Shown here: positions 33,171-41,890 of the stretch, one piece after another
Layout: each line of letters begins with the position of its first letter
How positions within the stretch are numbered: position 1 is the stretch's first letter
From: Blautia wexlerae DSM 19850
GTDB taxonomy: Bacteria; Bacillota; Clostridia; Lachnospirales; Lachnospiraceae
Assembly: GCF_025148125.1 (NCBI RefSeq)
Contig: NZ_CP102267.1
Location: 2,862,501 to 2,926,500 of the forward strand
DNA length: 64,000 nt
Reading direction: 5' to 3'
Position numbers and translations under genes: made by a program
Notes under the pieces: generated by a model
The model's database searches: none
What the model was told of the DNA's origin: nothing
The model's input: only the letters and a program-made list of their open reading frames with translations

Positions 33171-34019
33171 TTATGTCCCTGATTTCAAATCTGCCAGTAT
33201 TTTTCTTAATTTACTTCCATAATCTTTTCCTGCTGCCCAGCCGCCGCCATAAGGATTTTCCTGGATTCCCAGCCATTCCACGTAAGGTGCAGTCTCTCTT
33301 GTCACGTAATCGAAGCGTTCATCTACACATTCCTGATTCAGGGAATCTGTGGAGGCGTAGGCTTTGAGATGCTGAACCTGAGCACGTATTCCTGTTCTTA
33401 CATCCGGAAATGCGATTCCTTTGACTCCACCTCCGGTTGTTCCAAGACCTGCGAAATTGAACTGGTCGATTCCCGCATCACCACCGAAACTCAGCCATCC
33501 GGTTTCCAGCATTGCCTGCGCAAAAACTACTTCACCACGTACATTCTCGGCATTTGCCTCCTCTACAATAATATTGCAAAAGGTATCTATATCAGATGCT
33601 CCGCCGCCACTGAGTTCTTCAGATGGGTAAGTGCATCCCTGACTGTTGTATAATGAACACATTTCATCGACGGAAACAGTTGTTCCACCCATGATCGTGT
33701 AGTATCCATAAGTATTATCTGTCGGGTCTTCATCAGAGATAATTTCTTCTCCGTTATTTTCTGCATTTTCGAGATATTTGGGTTTGGAGATCTGTCCCTC
33801 TCCTGAATGATCAGTTTCCTGACTGTTTTTTTCTGTACTATCAGTTGTTTTTGCTATTGTGTCGTCATCTGGGGTATCTGCAGCATTGTCTGCTACGCTG
33901 TTTTCTGTATCAGTGGACGCTGTCCCTTCACTGGCACTTACCAAAGCAGGTGCCCCGAACATCAGGGCACCTGTTATTGTCATAAACAGCCAGAAATATT
34001 TTCCCGGCACTTTTTTCAT
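33171..34019 (-). CDS. Secreted N-acetylglucosaminidase-domain protein
   Basis: 282 residues. A signal peptide (about 1-30, ending VSAS) is followed by an acidic, Thr/Asp-rich linker to about 100, and a glucosaminidase domain from about 140. FAQAMLETGWLSFGG carries the catalytic Glu, and NFAGLGTTGGGVKGIAFPDV and NPYGGGWAAGKDYGSKLRKI match the family. It cuts peptidoglycan outside the cell. Only one base separates it from the folD stop codon, so it is read with a one-carbon enzyme, an unexpected pairing. Confidence 0.88.
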   Translation of the reverse strand: MKKVPGKYFWLFMTITGALMFGAPALVSASEGTASTDTENSVADNAADTPDDDTIAKTTDSTEKNSQETDHSGEGQISKPKYLENAENNGEEIISDEDPTDNTYGYYTIMGGTTVSVDEMCSLYNSQGCTYPSEELSGGGASDIDTFCNIIVEEANAENVRGEVVFAQAMLETGWLSFGGDAGIDQFNFAGLGTTGGGVKGIAFPDVRTGIRAQVQHLKAYASTDSLNQECVDERFDYVTRETAPYVEWLGIQENPYGGGWAAGKDYGSKLRKILADLKSGT

Positions 34020-34020
34020 C

Positions 34021-34875
34021 TTATGCGTTTACCTTTCTCATTGCAGCTTCTACTACATGACCAACCAGTACAGAAGTTGTAACACTTCCAACACCGCCAG
34101 GTACAGGTGTAATAGCATCTACGATAGGCTCTACTGCTGCGTAATCAACATCACCACAAAGTTTGCCTTCTGCATTTACGTTGATACCTACATCGATGAT
34201 TGTCTGGCCTTCTTTTACATATTCAGCACCAACAACACCGGCGCGGCCTGCTGCTACAATAATGATATCTGCTTCACGTGCTACAGACGGCATATCTACA
34301 GTTCTTGTGTGGCAGATCGTAACAGTTGCGTTCTTTTTAACCAGCATCATTGCTGCAGGTTTACCAACAACAAGGCTTCTTCCGATTACTACTGCCTTTT
34401 TGCCTGTGCAGTCGATTCCGTAATGATCAAGGATTTCCATACAAGCCTGTGGTGTACATGGCGGGAAACCAATCTTCTTGCCTGTGAATACACCGGACAT
34501 GGAAAGGTCTGTCATACAGTCAACGTCTTTTTCAGGAGCAAGTGCATTCTCGATCACTGCCTGATCCAGATGTTTTGGAAGCGGACGGAATAATAATACG
34601 CCGTGAATGCTGTCATCTTTGTTTACTTTATCGATTGTTGCAAGAAGTTCTTCCTGGGAAACATCTTCCGGAAGTAAGATTTTCTCACATGCAACGCCTA
34701 AAGTTTCGCAGCGTTTTGTTGCTCCTCTTTCATAGGAGATATCACTTGGGTTTTCACCAACACGGATGATGCAGAGGGTAGGATTTACTCCTTTTCCCTG
34801 AAGCTCTGCTACGTTTGCTTTGATTTTCTCGTTTAATGCTGCTGTTACTTCTTTACCTAATAACTGCTTAGCCAT
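34021..34875 (-). CDS. folD: Methylene-THF dehydrogenase / methenyl-THF cyclohydrolase
   Basis: 284 residues, normal FolD length. It interconverts methylene-THF, methenyl-THF and 10-formyl-THF. Visible signatures are SYERGATKRCETLGV near 49 (catalytic Tyr and Lys), GVLLFRPLPKHLD near 93, the NAD(P) motif VVIGRSLVVGKPAAMML near 160, and TPVPGGVGSVTTSVL near 260. In acetogens it serves the methyl branch with FchA, whose gene is upstream. CGGAGGG precedes the ATG. Confidence 0.96.
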   Translation of the reverse strand: MAKQLLGKEVTAALNEKIKANVAELQGKGVNPTLCIIRVGENPSDISYERGATKRCETLGVACEKILLPEDVSQEELLATIDKVNKDDSIHGVLLFRPLPKHLDQAVIENALAPEKDVDCMTDLSMSGVFTGKKIGFPPCTPQACMEILDHYGIDCTGKKAVVIGRSLVVGKPAAMMLVKKNATVTICHTRTVDMPSVAREADIIIVAAGRAGVVGAEYVKEGQTIIDVGINVNAEGKLCGDVDYAAVEPIVDAITPVPGGVGSVTTSVLVGHVVEAAMRKVNA

Positions 34876-35046
34876 TTGTCGTTCCCTCCGAAATTATACG
34901 TTATTATTCTATACTGTATCTGAATGATTTCAGCATAACCGCCTCATAAATCATATGCACTCTGTAAAAAATTACATCTAATAAATAACTTTACACTTTA
35001 TTAAAAGAGACGGAAAACAATACAGAAATTTCTATTTTATTTACTA

Positions 35047-35676
35047 TTATTTCAGTCTGCCAAGTACGCTGTTAAATGTGTCATCTGCGATCTTTGTATA
35101 TTTCTCAAGCATCGCATCTGCTTTTCTGTTTAATTCTTCTGCATACTCTCTGTCAGCCATGGATTTTGTGTTGATGTATACGTTCAGGCTGGCACCCTGT
35201 AATGCTGCTTTACAGAAAGCTGCACCAACGCCTGCATCACTGATGGCAAGCTTAGAGCCTTTTGCACCGAATTCTACGATCAGTTCAATTGCTTCACAGC
35301 ATTTCTCCATGATCTCCATTGGTACAGAGCAGGCATCTTTTAATACGATTTCCATTACTCTTGCTTTCTCAGCTTTTTCTTCCTCTGTCTCTTTTGGCAT
35401 TCCATATGCTTTGGATAATGGCTCGAATACTTCTGCATCACGCTCGATCAGACGAAGGAAATCCTTCTGAAGCTGATCACATTTTGCTTTTAATTCATAC
35501 ATTTCTTCTTCCACATCCGCATATTTCTTCTTGCCTACAGTAAGGCTTCCTACCATATTTCCAAGAGCAGTTCCTACTGCACCAACTAATGCAGACGCAC
35601 CGCCGCCGCCCGGAACCGGAGCCTTAGATGCCAGAACTTCAACGAATTCTGTACATGTACTTGTTGAAAATCCCAT
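35047..35676 (-). CDS. fchA: Methenyl-THF cyclohydrolase (cyclodeaminase family)
   Basis: 209 residues. The opening FVEVLASKAPVPGGGGASAL is the diagnostic folate-binding loop of FchA/FTCD proteins, and ISDAGVGAAFCKAALQGASL near 145 is conserved. It closes 10-formyl-THF to methenyl-THF in the methyl branch. FolD can also do this step, so the pair is partly redundant, as in other acetogens. GAGGGAG stands before the ATG. Confidence 0.93.
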   Translation of the reverse strand: MGFSTSTCTEFVEVLASKAPVPGGGGASALVGAVGTALGNMVGSLTVGKKKYADVEEEMYELKAKCDQLQKDFLRLIERDAEVFEPLSKAYGMPKETEEEKAEKARVMEIVLKDACSVPMEIMEKCCEAIELIVEFGAKGSKLAISDAGVGAAFCKAALQGASLNVYINTKSMADREYAEELNRKADAMLEKYTKIADDTFNSVLGRLK

Positions 35677-35764
35677 TTTTTCTCCCTCTTTCTGTTTATA
35701 TTTACTTATTTGACTCTGATATTTGCGGATTATTCTGCTGTTTCCATAATCCTGATATCATTTG

Positions 35765-36433
35765 TCATTTCTGAACGCATTTCAGATATGCTTTCAGAGA
35801 ACCAATGATCACATCTCCCATAACTGCCATATCCTCTGCCTGGAAAGAGACAGGGAAGTTGTCAGAAAAGAGAATCTGTGAAGACGGCGGAAATTCCTCA
35901 TCGCCCTCCCAGAGGATCATCTGTATTTTATATTCCGGAAAAATTTCTACTTCATAGGCAATATCTCCATGCTTTACAGGGATGGCACTGATATGCTCCA
36001 TGATCGCCTTAAAATCTCCCAGACGATTTCCATAGGAAAATGCCAGACGTTTGATACATCTGCCGTCAAACTGTCTTAAATATACTTCTCCCCATGGCAT
36101 CTCACGGTATGTTTTAAATTTTCCGGAGCTCTCAGATTTCACACCGTTTAAAAGAAAACGGATGGTCAGGATCCTGGCATAGATCATGTTCTCCAGTGGA
36201 TAAAAGCCTTTATCATCCGGAGTATGTGTTACTTCAAAATCCGGCCATGTGATCTGATACTGTGTTCCAAGAAAAGTTAAAGTCAGTTTTTGGGTTTCTT
36301 CATCGTAAGGAATAGACAATCTGGAAGCGATCTCCTTCGGGTCTGCAGCTGCAAACTCCTGAGTGTAATGCTCCCACGGCATTCTTTCCTTACTGTCTTT
36401 TTCATAATTTAAGTCATTTAAACTAAATGCCAT
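35765..36433 (-). CDS. DUF3786 protein within the Wood-Ljungdahl locus
   Basis: 222 residues, soluble. The C-terminal half (GDIAYEVEIFPEYKIQMILW, then FPPSSQILFSDNFP) matches DUF3786 proteins, which are common in acetogens and other anaerobes near corrinoid or one-carbon genes. No catalytic motif is visible and the function is unknown. It lies between acsV and fchA in the same direction, so a role in corrinoid protein handling is plausible. The start at 36,433 has GGAG upstream. Confidence 0.8.
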   Translation of the reverse strand: MAFSLNDLNYEKDSKERMPWEHYTQEFAAADPKEIASRLSIPYDEETQKLTLTFLGTQYQITWPDFEVTHTPDDKGFYPLENMIYARILTIRFLLNGVKSESSGKFKTYREMPWGEVYLRQFDGRCIKRLAFSYGNRLGDFKAIMEHISAIPVKHGDIAYEVEIFPEYKIQMILWEGDEEFPPSSQILFSDNFPVSFQAEDMAVMGDVIIGSLKAYLKCVQK

Positions 36434-36446
36434 ATAAATCTCCATA

Positions 36447-36485
36447 AACAGGACAGATCAAAGGGATCCAAAGACCTGTCCTGTT
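36447..36485 (-). repeat. Leader hairpin before the DUF3786 gene
   Basis: Perfect 10-bp inverted repeat AACAGGACAG / CTGTCCTGTT. On the minus strand it lies between the acsV stop and the DUF3786 ribosome binding site. Only TTT follows, so it is a weak terminator at best and may separate expression of acsV from the genes downstream. Confidence 0.5.
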
Positions 36486-36538
36486 ATTTTATTTCTCTAG
36501 ATATTCATAATTTCTCATATAGAAATTACTGAAATTCA

Positions 36539-38479
36539 TCAGCGGTTCTGAATCTCTTCCATTACAGTTGGGAACATACTTGTATCTGTATGAGGAATGA
36601 AACATGCACCTACAAATTCATCCATATAGATTGGCACTGTAGAAAGTTCCATATATGTCATATTGGAAGCAAGTTCATAAGTCTTCTTCTCTGCAGGTGT
36701 TGACAGAAGCATCAGATAGGCACCTGTCAGAGATGAGTTACCAATGTAGTGGAATTTCTCGATGGGGATATCCGGGAACATACCAATGTTGACTGCATTC
36801 TGCATGTTGATACCGCTTCCGATACCACCTGCAACATACACATCATCGATCATGCTCACATCGAAGTCCAGAGAAGTCAGCATTGTGCGGATTGCTGAGA
36901 AGATTGCACCTTTTGCACGAATAAAGTTATCAATATCAACTTCTGTGATCTCAACATCCTTTACAGAACCTGCCTCTTCCTCAAATGCAAGGATATAACT
37001 GCCCATTCCATATTTGTCATGTTTGATTCTCTTTCCTTCGCGGATAAATTTACCCTTCGGGTTGATAATTCCGCAGATATAAAGTTCACTGATCACATCG
37101 ATGATACCGGAACCACACAAACCTACAGGTTTGGTTCCCGGATCACCTACGATCTTGTAGGTAGGCTCCATAGTCTCTTTGTCAATGGTACATGCTTCGA
37201 TGGCTCCGTCTGTGGCACGCATACCACAGCTGATGTCACCACCTTCAAAGGCAGGACCTGCAGAACATGCACAGCTCATCATAAAGTCTGAGTTTCCAAA
37301 TACAAGCTCTCCGTTTGTACCAAGGTCGATAAACAGTGAAAACTCCGGCCTGTTCCAGATCTGGCTGACCAGGGTTCCGGCTGTAATATCGCCGCCTACA
37401 TAGCTTCCGATATTCGGCGCCATAATAATATGAGCGTCTTTATTAATATCAATTCCCACATCAGAAGCAAAGAGGGAATTGGTCTTAAAGAATGCAGGGA
37501 TATATGGTTCTGTACGTAATGGATCAGAATTAATTCCTGCAAACAGATGATTCATAGTTGTATTAGATGCCACGCACATTCTGTATATGCGGTTTTTCGG
37601 GAATTTGGCACTTTTGCACATCTCGTTGATCATCGGATTGATGGTTTCTTTGATCACAGCATCCTGCAGCTTTTGCTGGCCGCCCGGTTTCTGTGATTCT
37701 ACAATTCGGTTAATAACGTCTGCACCAAAACGGATCTGTCCGTTTCCGGCAGAACTCTTTGCCAGAATTTCACCGTTTTCCATATTGATCAGTACAGCGG
37801 AAACAGTTGTTGTACCAATATCGATTGCCAGACCACCGATTACTACATCTTCGTCTTTACCGAAGATATCATACACAAACATATCGTCAGAAGTAGCGCG
37901 GATCACACATTTTACTGAAAAATTACTCTCTCTCAATACATCCGGAAGCTTTTTCAGAACTGCATAAGGGATTCTGACTCTGCTGATATTCAGATACTTC
38001 CGCAGTGCTCTTGTAAGTCTCTCGTTATCCGGCATTGTGTCATCCAGAGACGGAGGATCCATTGTGACATCCACAACCTCCAGACTGTTTTTCAATTCGA
38101 TACCTGCAAGTTCTACATCTCTTTTGGCATTTTCAAAAATGGCTATTTCCTCTTTAGAGCTTAAATCAGCTACTTTCATTCTGCTCTTATAGGCAGATGC
38201 AATATCAGGTACCAGCACATTTACATCTGCACTGATCTTGCTGCAGCATGCAAGGCGCCATCCTTCCTGATATTCTTCGTCAGAAATATGTAATGTCTTT
38301 TTGCTCTCCAGTTCTCCGCTCTTTAACTGGACACGGCATTTTCCGCAGGCTCCGTTTCCAGAACATGGTGCATCGATCGCCACATTGGCTCCACGAGCTA
38401 CCTCAAGTAAATTGTCCCCCGCATTGGCAAACGCTTCTACCACACTGCCATCTTCGAATGAAAATGTTACCTTAAACAT
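36539..38479 (-). CDS. acsV: Reductive activator of the corrinoid iron-sulfur protein (RACo)
   Basis: 646 residues. The N-terminal [2Fe-2S] ferredoxin domain has CSGNGACGKCRVQL near 39-52 and a fourth Cys in LACCSK near 76. A linker domain follows, then the ASKHA ATPase domain with GLAIDIGTTTVSAVLINMENG near 212 and FIDLGTNGELV near 390. It uses ATP to lower the barrier for reducing inactive Co(II) on AcsCD back to Co(I). It lies downstream of acsE, as expected. Confidence 0.93.
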   Translation of the reverse strand: MFKVTFSFEDGSVVEAFANAGDNLLEVARGANVAIDAPCSGNGACGKCRVQLKSGELESKKTLHISDEEYQEGWRLACCSKISADVNVLVPDIASAYKSRMKVADLSSKEEIAIFENAKRDVELAGIELKNSLEVVDVTMDPPSLDDTMPDNERLTRALRKYLNISRVRIPYAVLKKLPDVLRESNFSVKCVIRATSDDMFVYDIFGKDEDVVIGGLAIDIGTTTVSAVLINMENGEILAKSSAGNGQIRFGADVINRIVESQKPGGQQKLQDAVIKETINPMINEMCKSAKFPKNRIYRMCVASNTTMNHLFAGINSDPLRTEPYIPAFFKTNSLFASDVGIDINKDAHIIMAPNIGSYVGGDITAGTLVSQIWNRPEFSLFIDLGTNGELVFGNSDFMMSCACSAGPAFEGGDISCGMRATDGAIEACTIDKETMEPTYKIVGDPGTKPVGLCGSGIIDVISELYICGIINPKGKFIREGKRIKHDKYGMGSYILAFEEEAGSVKDVEITEVDIDNFIRAKGAIFSAIRTMLTSLDFDVSMIDDVYVAGGIGSGINMQNAVNIGMFPDIPIEKFHYIGNSSLTGAYLMLLSTPAEKKTYELASNMTYMELSTVPIYMDEFVGACFIPHTDTSMFPTVMEEIQNR

Positions 38480-38526
38480 TCGGCAACCACCTTTCTCATA
38501 ATCGTTAATAGCCTGTAATAAAACAA

Positions 38527-38552
38527 GGGCCGAAGACCGAAGCCTTCAGCCC
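38527..38552 (-). terminator. Imperfect hairpin between acsE and acsV
   Basis: Stem GGGC-c-GAAG / CTTC-a-GCCC with an 8-nt loop, then TTGTTTTATT on the minus strand. It resembles a leaky intrinsic terminator that would lower acsV expression relative to acsE. Confidence 0.5.
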
Positions 38553-38585
38553 CCATAATTATGTATTCAATTCGTATGAAACTGA

Positions 38586-39371
38586 TTAGATTTCCAGATA
38601 GGAATCTGCATACAGTGTATTGCCTTTGAATACATCACAGGATTTGATAGTTTCCATCAGACGAAGGTCGTTAGGGTTAACGATTGCTGATGTAAGACCA
38701 TTCATCATAGCCATTGCTACAAGAGCAGAGTCCATGATCGGACGGATATGTTTTGGCATACCGTTACTGTTGTTAGAAAGACCACCTGTAGAGTTCAGTC
38801 CCATTTCAGAGAACATCTTGATAGCTTCAAGAACTTCCATCTGTTTGTCCTGCATTCCTTTTACAACGAGGAATAACGGGTCAAACCACAGATCTTCTGT
38901 ATCCATGCCCTGAGCCATACCTCTTTCAAGCATGTTCTGGCAGTGCATCATACGCTCATCATTGTCAGCTGCTACCATACCAGAGGAGCAAAGTGCGATA
39001 CAGATTGCATCATTTGCTGCTGCAAGGTCGATATTGGAAATTCTGTCACCTGCGTCTGCAGAGTTAACGATTGGTTTTCCTTTTGCTCTGTTGTATACAG
39101 AAATACCAGCTTCGATAGCTTTCTGGTTTGTTGTATCCAGTGCAAGCGGAACATTATCAAACTCAGACTGAAGGAGCTGAACAGCCCATTTCATTAAGTC
39201 TTCGCCATCATTTTCTGCAGGTCCGATATTTACATCGAGGTAAGTAGCACCAGCATCCAGCTGCTGTTTTGCTCTTTTGATGATCGGTTCAGGATCTCTT
39301 TCTGTAAATGCTTTGTTTACTGCCGGTGCAGTAGTGGAAAGTCTTTCTCCAATTGTTACGAATTTTGCCAT
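38586..39371 (-). CDS. acsE: Methyl-THF:corrinoid/iron-sulfur protein methyltransferase
   Basis: 261 residues, the usual AcsE length, folding as a TIM barrel. It moves the methyl group of 5-methyl-THF to cobalt on AcsCD. Visible features are GATYLDVNIGPAENDG near 40 (pterin-binding), LALDTTNQKAIEAG near 75, KPIVNSADAG near 100 and GGLSNNSNGMP near 195, which fit the conserved Asp/Asn contacts. AAAAGGAG precedes the ATG. Confidence 0.95.
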   Translation of the reverse strand: MAKFVTIGERLSTTAPAVNKAFTERDPEPIIKRAKQQLDAGATYLDVNIGPAENDGEDLMKWAVQLLQSEFDNVPLALDTTNQKAIEAGISVYNRAKGKPIVNSADAGDRISNIDLAAANDAICIALCSSGMVAADNDERMMHCQNMLERGMAQGMDTEDLWFDPLFLVVKGMQDKQMEVLEAIKMFSEMGLNSTGGLSNNSNGMPKHIRPIMDSALVAMAMMNGLTSAIVNPNDLRLMETIKSCDVFKGNTLYADSYLEI

Positions 39372-39488
39372 AACCCTGTTCTCCTTTTATATTTATTTAT
39401 ACAGAGAAATCTGACAATTGCAGATCCCTCTGCATACATTTTTCTTTATACTCCGGCCGGTACAAAACCGACCAGATGTTTACGGTCA

Positions 39489-40847
39489 TTAGATCTGGCC
39501 GTCTGCCTGCAGATCCTTTAAGAATTTAACAAGCTGTACAGCTTCTCTTGGTCCAACGATGATTTCCCATCCAGGAAGTTTTGCTTCCAGATCACCCTTC
39601 AGAACCGCTACTTTACCAGGAATGATCAGTTTTCTGGATTTAACCTTCGGTTCAACATTCTCTTTGATATAAGAAGAAATACTGTTACCGGAGAATTTAC
39701 CAGCTGCCCATGATGTCAGTACGGAAAGTCCGCCTGCATCATTGATTACCAGGTTAAGCGGAACACCGGAACGCTCCAGCTCGCCGGATACTACGAAATA
39801 TGTAAGAGCAAAGTCTACAGTAGTAACTACTACTGCATTCTCATCAGCACCATTTAACGGATAGATGCCTGGCTCAACTTTCATTGGCTTCTGCGGGTCA
39901 GTGTAAACGTTCTGACGCAGACCATATAATGGAAGAGCCTCTGCATATGTCATCTGCTCCATAACGATGATGGAACCATATTTCATTGTAAACATAGATG
40001 CTAAAGCTGCCTGTAAGTGAAGGTCACCTTTTGCGATCTTAACAAGGTTTACGATAGATGGATAACCAAATGTTCTGTCCTGATCTTTCAGAGCTGCACG
40101 ACGAACCTGTACAGTGTTTGCAAAGGTTTCTTTAATGTCAGCGCCTGTTGTATCAAGAACAAGATTCTTGTTTCCAAGTTTTTCAAGAGCTGCTGTTGTA
40201 TCATATAATTCATTTAAGTCTTTACCGGATACACCGAGAACAACACCTGCTTCTGTAGCAACTGCGTTCATTGCTTCATAGTTGGAAGCATCAGCACCGT
40301 TTAAGACCGGTTTGCTGTCTTTGCATACTGCAAGAGCTGCTTTAGCGATTTCAGGATCTTTACAGTCAAGAACTAAAGTTCTGCCAAGACCTGCTGCTTT
40401 TTCTACAAGTGCAGTATATTTAGCTGCATCTGCGCCTTCACCACAGTTTACATATACAAGTTCAGCATACATTCTTTCGCCGATACGGTCATAATCTACC
40501 TTCGGGATTTCTGCAAGTTTTGCCTCTACTGCAGCGTCATCCATGCATGTGCACAGAGCTACTGCATATCTTGGCTTGCTTACAAATGTTTTTTCATGTC
40601 TGAATAATACTGTTTCTCCACCCAGAGTGTGCTCTTCTGCACCAGTACCAATTTTGATTGTCTTCATTGGCGGAGCAGTAGCCTCGGAAAGAGATGCTAA
40701 AGCTTCATCAGACATATGCGGACATTGTTCGATTTTCATAGCGCCCTGAGCAACTTTCATAGAGAAAGCCATACAAGTTGGGCATCCGCATTCCTTACAG
40801 TTTTTCTTTGGTGTTAATTTAAAAATCTGAATACCATTCAGTGCCAT
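39489..40847 (-). CDS. acsC: Corrinoid/iron-sulfur protein, large (gamma) subunit
   Basis: 452 residues. The N-terminal [4Fe-4S] motif is CKECGCPTC near 17-25, with the fourth Cys in IEQCPHM near 42. A TIM-barrel region follows, and the C-terminal corrinoid-binding domain begins about 325 (VTTVDFALTYFVVSGELERS). The cobamide carries the methyl group from AcsE to acetyl-CoA synthase. It pairs with AcsD, encoded 22 nt upstream. Confidence 0.96.
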   Translation of the reverse strand: MALNGIQIFKLTPKKNCKECGCPTCMAFSMKVAQGAMKIEQCPHMSDEALASLSEATAPPMKTIKIGTGAEEHTLGGETVLFRHEKTFVSKPRYAVALCTCMDDAAVEAKLAEIPKVDYDRIGERMYAELVYVNCGEGADAAKYTALVEKAAGLGRTLVLDCKDPEIAKAALAVCKDSKPVLNGADASNYEAMNAVATEAGVVLGVSGKDLNELYDTTAALEKLGNKNLVLDTTGADIKETFANTVQVRRAALKDQDRTFGYPSIVNLVKIAKGDLHLQAALASMFTMKYGSIIVMEQMTYAEALPLYGLRQNVYTDPQKPMKVEPGIYPLNGADENAVVVTTVDFALTYFVVSGELERSGVPLNLVINDAGGLSVLTSWAAGKFSGNSISSYIKENVEPKVKSRKLIIPGKVAVLKGDLEAKLPGWEIIVGPREAVQLVKFLKDLQADGQI

Positions 40848-40869
40848 TTTATTTGTTCCTCCTATTCAA

Positions 40870-41814
40870 TTACGCAAGTGCTTTGATCATTCTGGAAATA
40901 GCTGCAACAGCTTCCGGATGTCTTAAGATGACTGCATCAGATCCGGCTGCAAGGTCAGCAGCAGCTGTCATAACTTCCATATCGATTCCACGCTCTTCTT
41001 CCGGTCCCCATTCAGGCATATCTTTCTCAGAAGCTGTTGCTTCTTTTACGCCCCATGTTTCAGCGGATACCGGTGTAATGATAGGCATCTGCAGCATGTT
41101 ATCATTCTGAGATAAAGCTGCACCTTTAATACGGTCCATAGTGGATACAACATATTCATATCCATATCCGGCAGCAGCACTACCGATATTCATAACAATT
41201 TTCTGTGCATTAACGCCTAACTGAGTAGTTACAACGTTAAGCTGTTTAGCAAGGTTGATATCTACGGCAGATTCTGCACCTACGATCTGATCGTAAGCAA
41301 GTCCTGCTGCAGCACCGATTGCTTTGTAGTTTTCTTCTTTTTCTGAAAGAATCAGTACGTTTCTTCCCTGAAGAGCTTCTGCTACCTTAGGAAGGAGTTC
41401 TGCGTCTTTCTCTACATTCTTGCATCCTTCAACTACTAATGGTGCATCAATTGCATCTGCAACTTCTTTAACAACTGCGATAAGTTCATCAACAGATTTG
41501 TTTACACCGTTCGGATCTCCACCCTCAAGAATCAGAGCTACAAAGTCAGCACCTTCCATAGCTGCTGCTTTTTTAGCCATTTCTCCGATTGTGGATGCTC
41601 CGTCATAGTATGCTTTGATACCTTCGGATACAATATTCTCAAGACCCATATCAGAGATTTCAACACCGATCTTAGGTGCGTTTTCTGATGGTGCATCAAA
41701 AGAATAAAATGGATAAGTAGAGTCTCCGCCGATTGTTACAGTCTTATCTCCGCTACCAATTGTGACTGTATTAATCTTTGCATTAAATTTCTGAAGTTTC
41801 TGATTAAACGGCAT
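40870..41814 (-). CDS. acsD: Corrinoid/iron-sulfur protein, small (delta) subunit
   Basis: 314 residues forming a TIM barrel that caps the cobamide held by AcsC. The N-terminal region (VTIGSGDKTVTIGGDSTYPF near 17) and GYGYEYVVSTMDRIKGAAL near 210 match CdhD/AcsD proteins. AAGGAGG stands before the ATG. It is slightly shorter and more acidic than AcsC. Confidence 0.94.
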   Translation of the reverse strand: MPFNQKLQKFNAKINTVTIGSGDKTVTIGGDSTYPFYSFDAPSENAPKIGVEISDMGLENIVSEGIKAYYDGASTIGEMAKKAAAMEGADFVALILEGGDPNGVNKSVDELIAVVKEVADAIDAPLVVEGCKNVEKDAELLPKVAEALQGRNVLILSEKEENYKAIGAAAGLAYDQIVGAESAVDINLAKQLNVVTTQLGVNAQKIVMNIGSAAAGYGYEYVVSTMDRIKGAALSQNDNMLQMPIITPVSAETWGVKEATASEKDMPEWGPEEERGIDMEVMTAAADLAAGSDAVILRHPEAVAAISRMIKALA

Positions 41815-41890
41815 TTCTATTTGGCCTCCTTAAAAAAATTACTATGTACTTGCCTCTACGCAGACAAATCACATCATCTCATATAGTATA

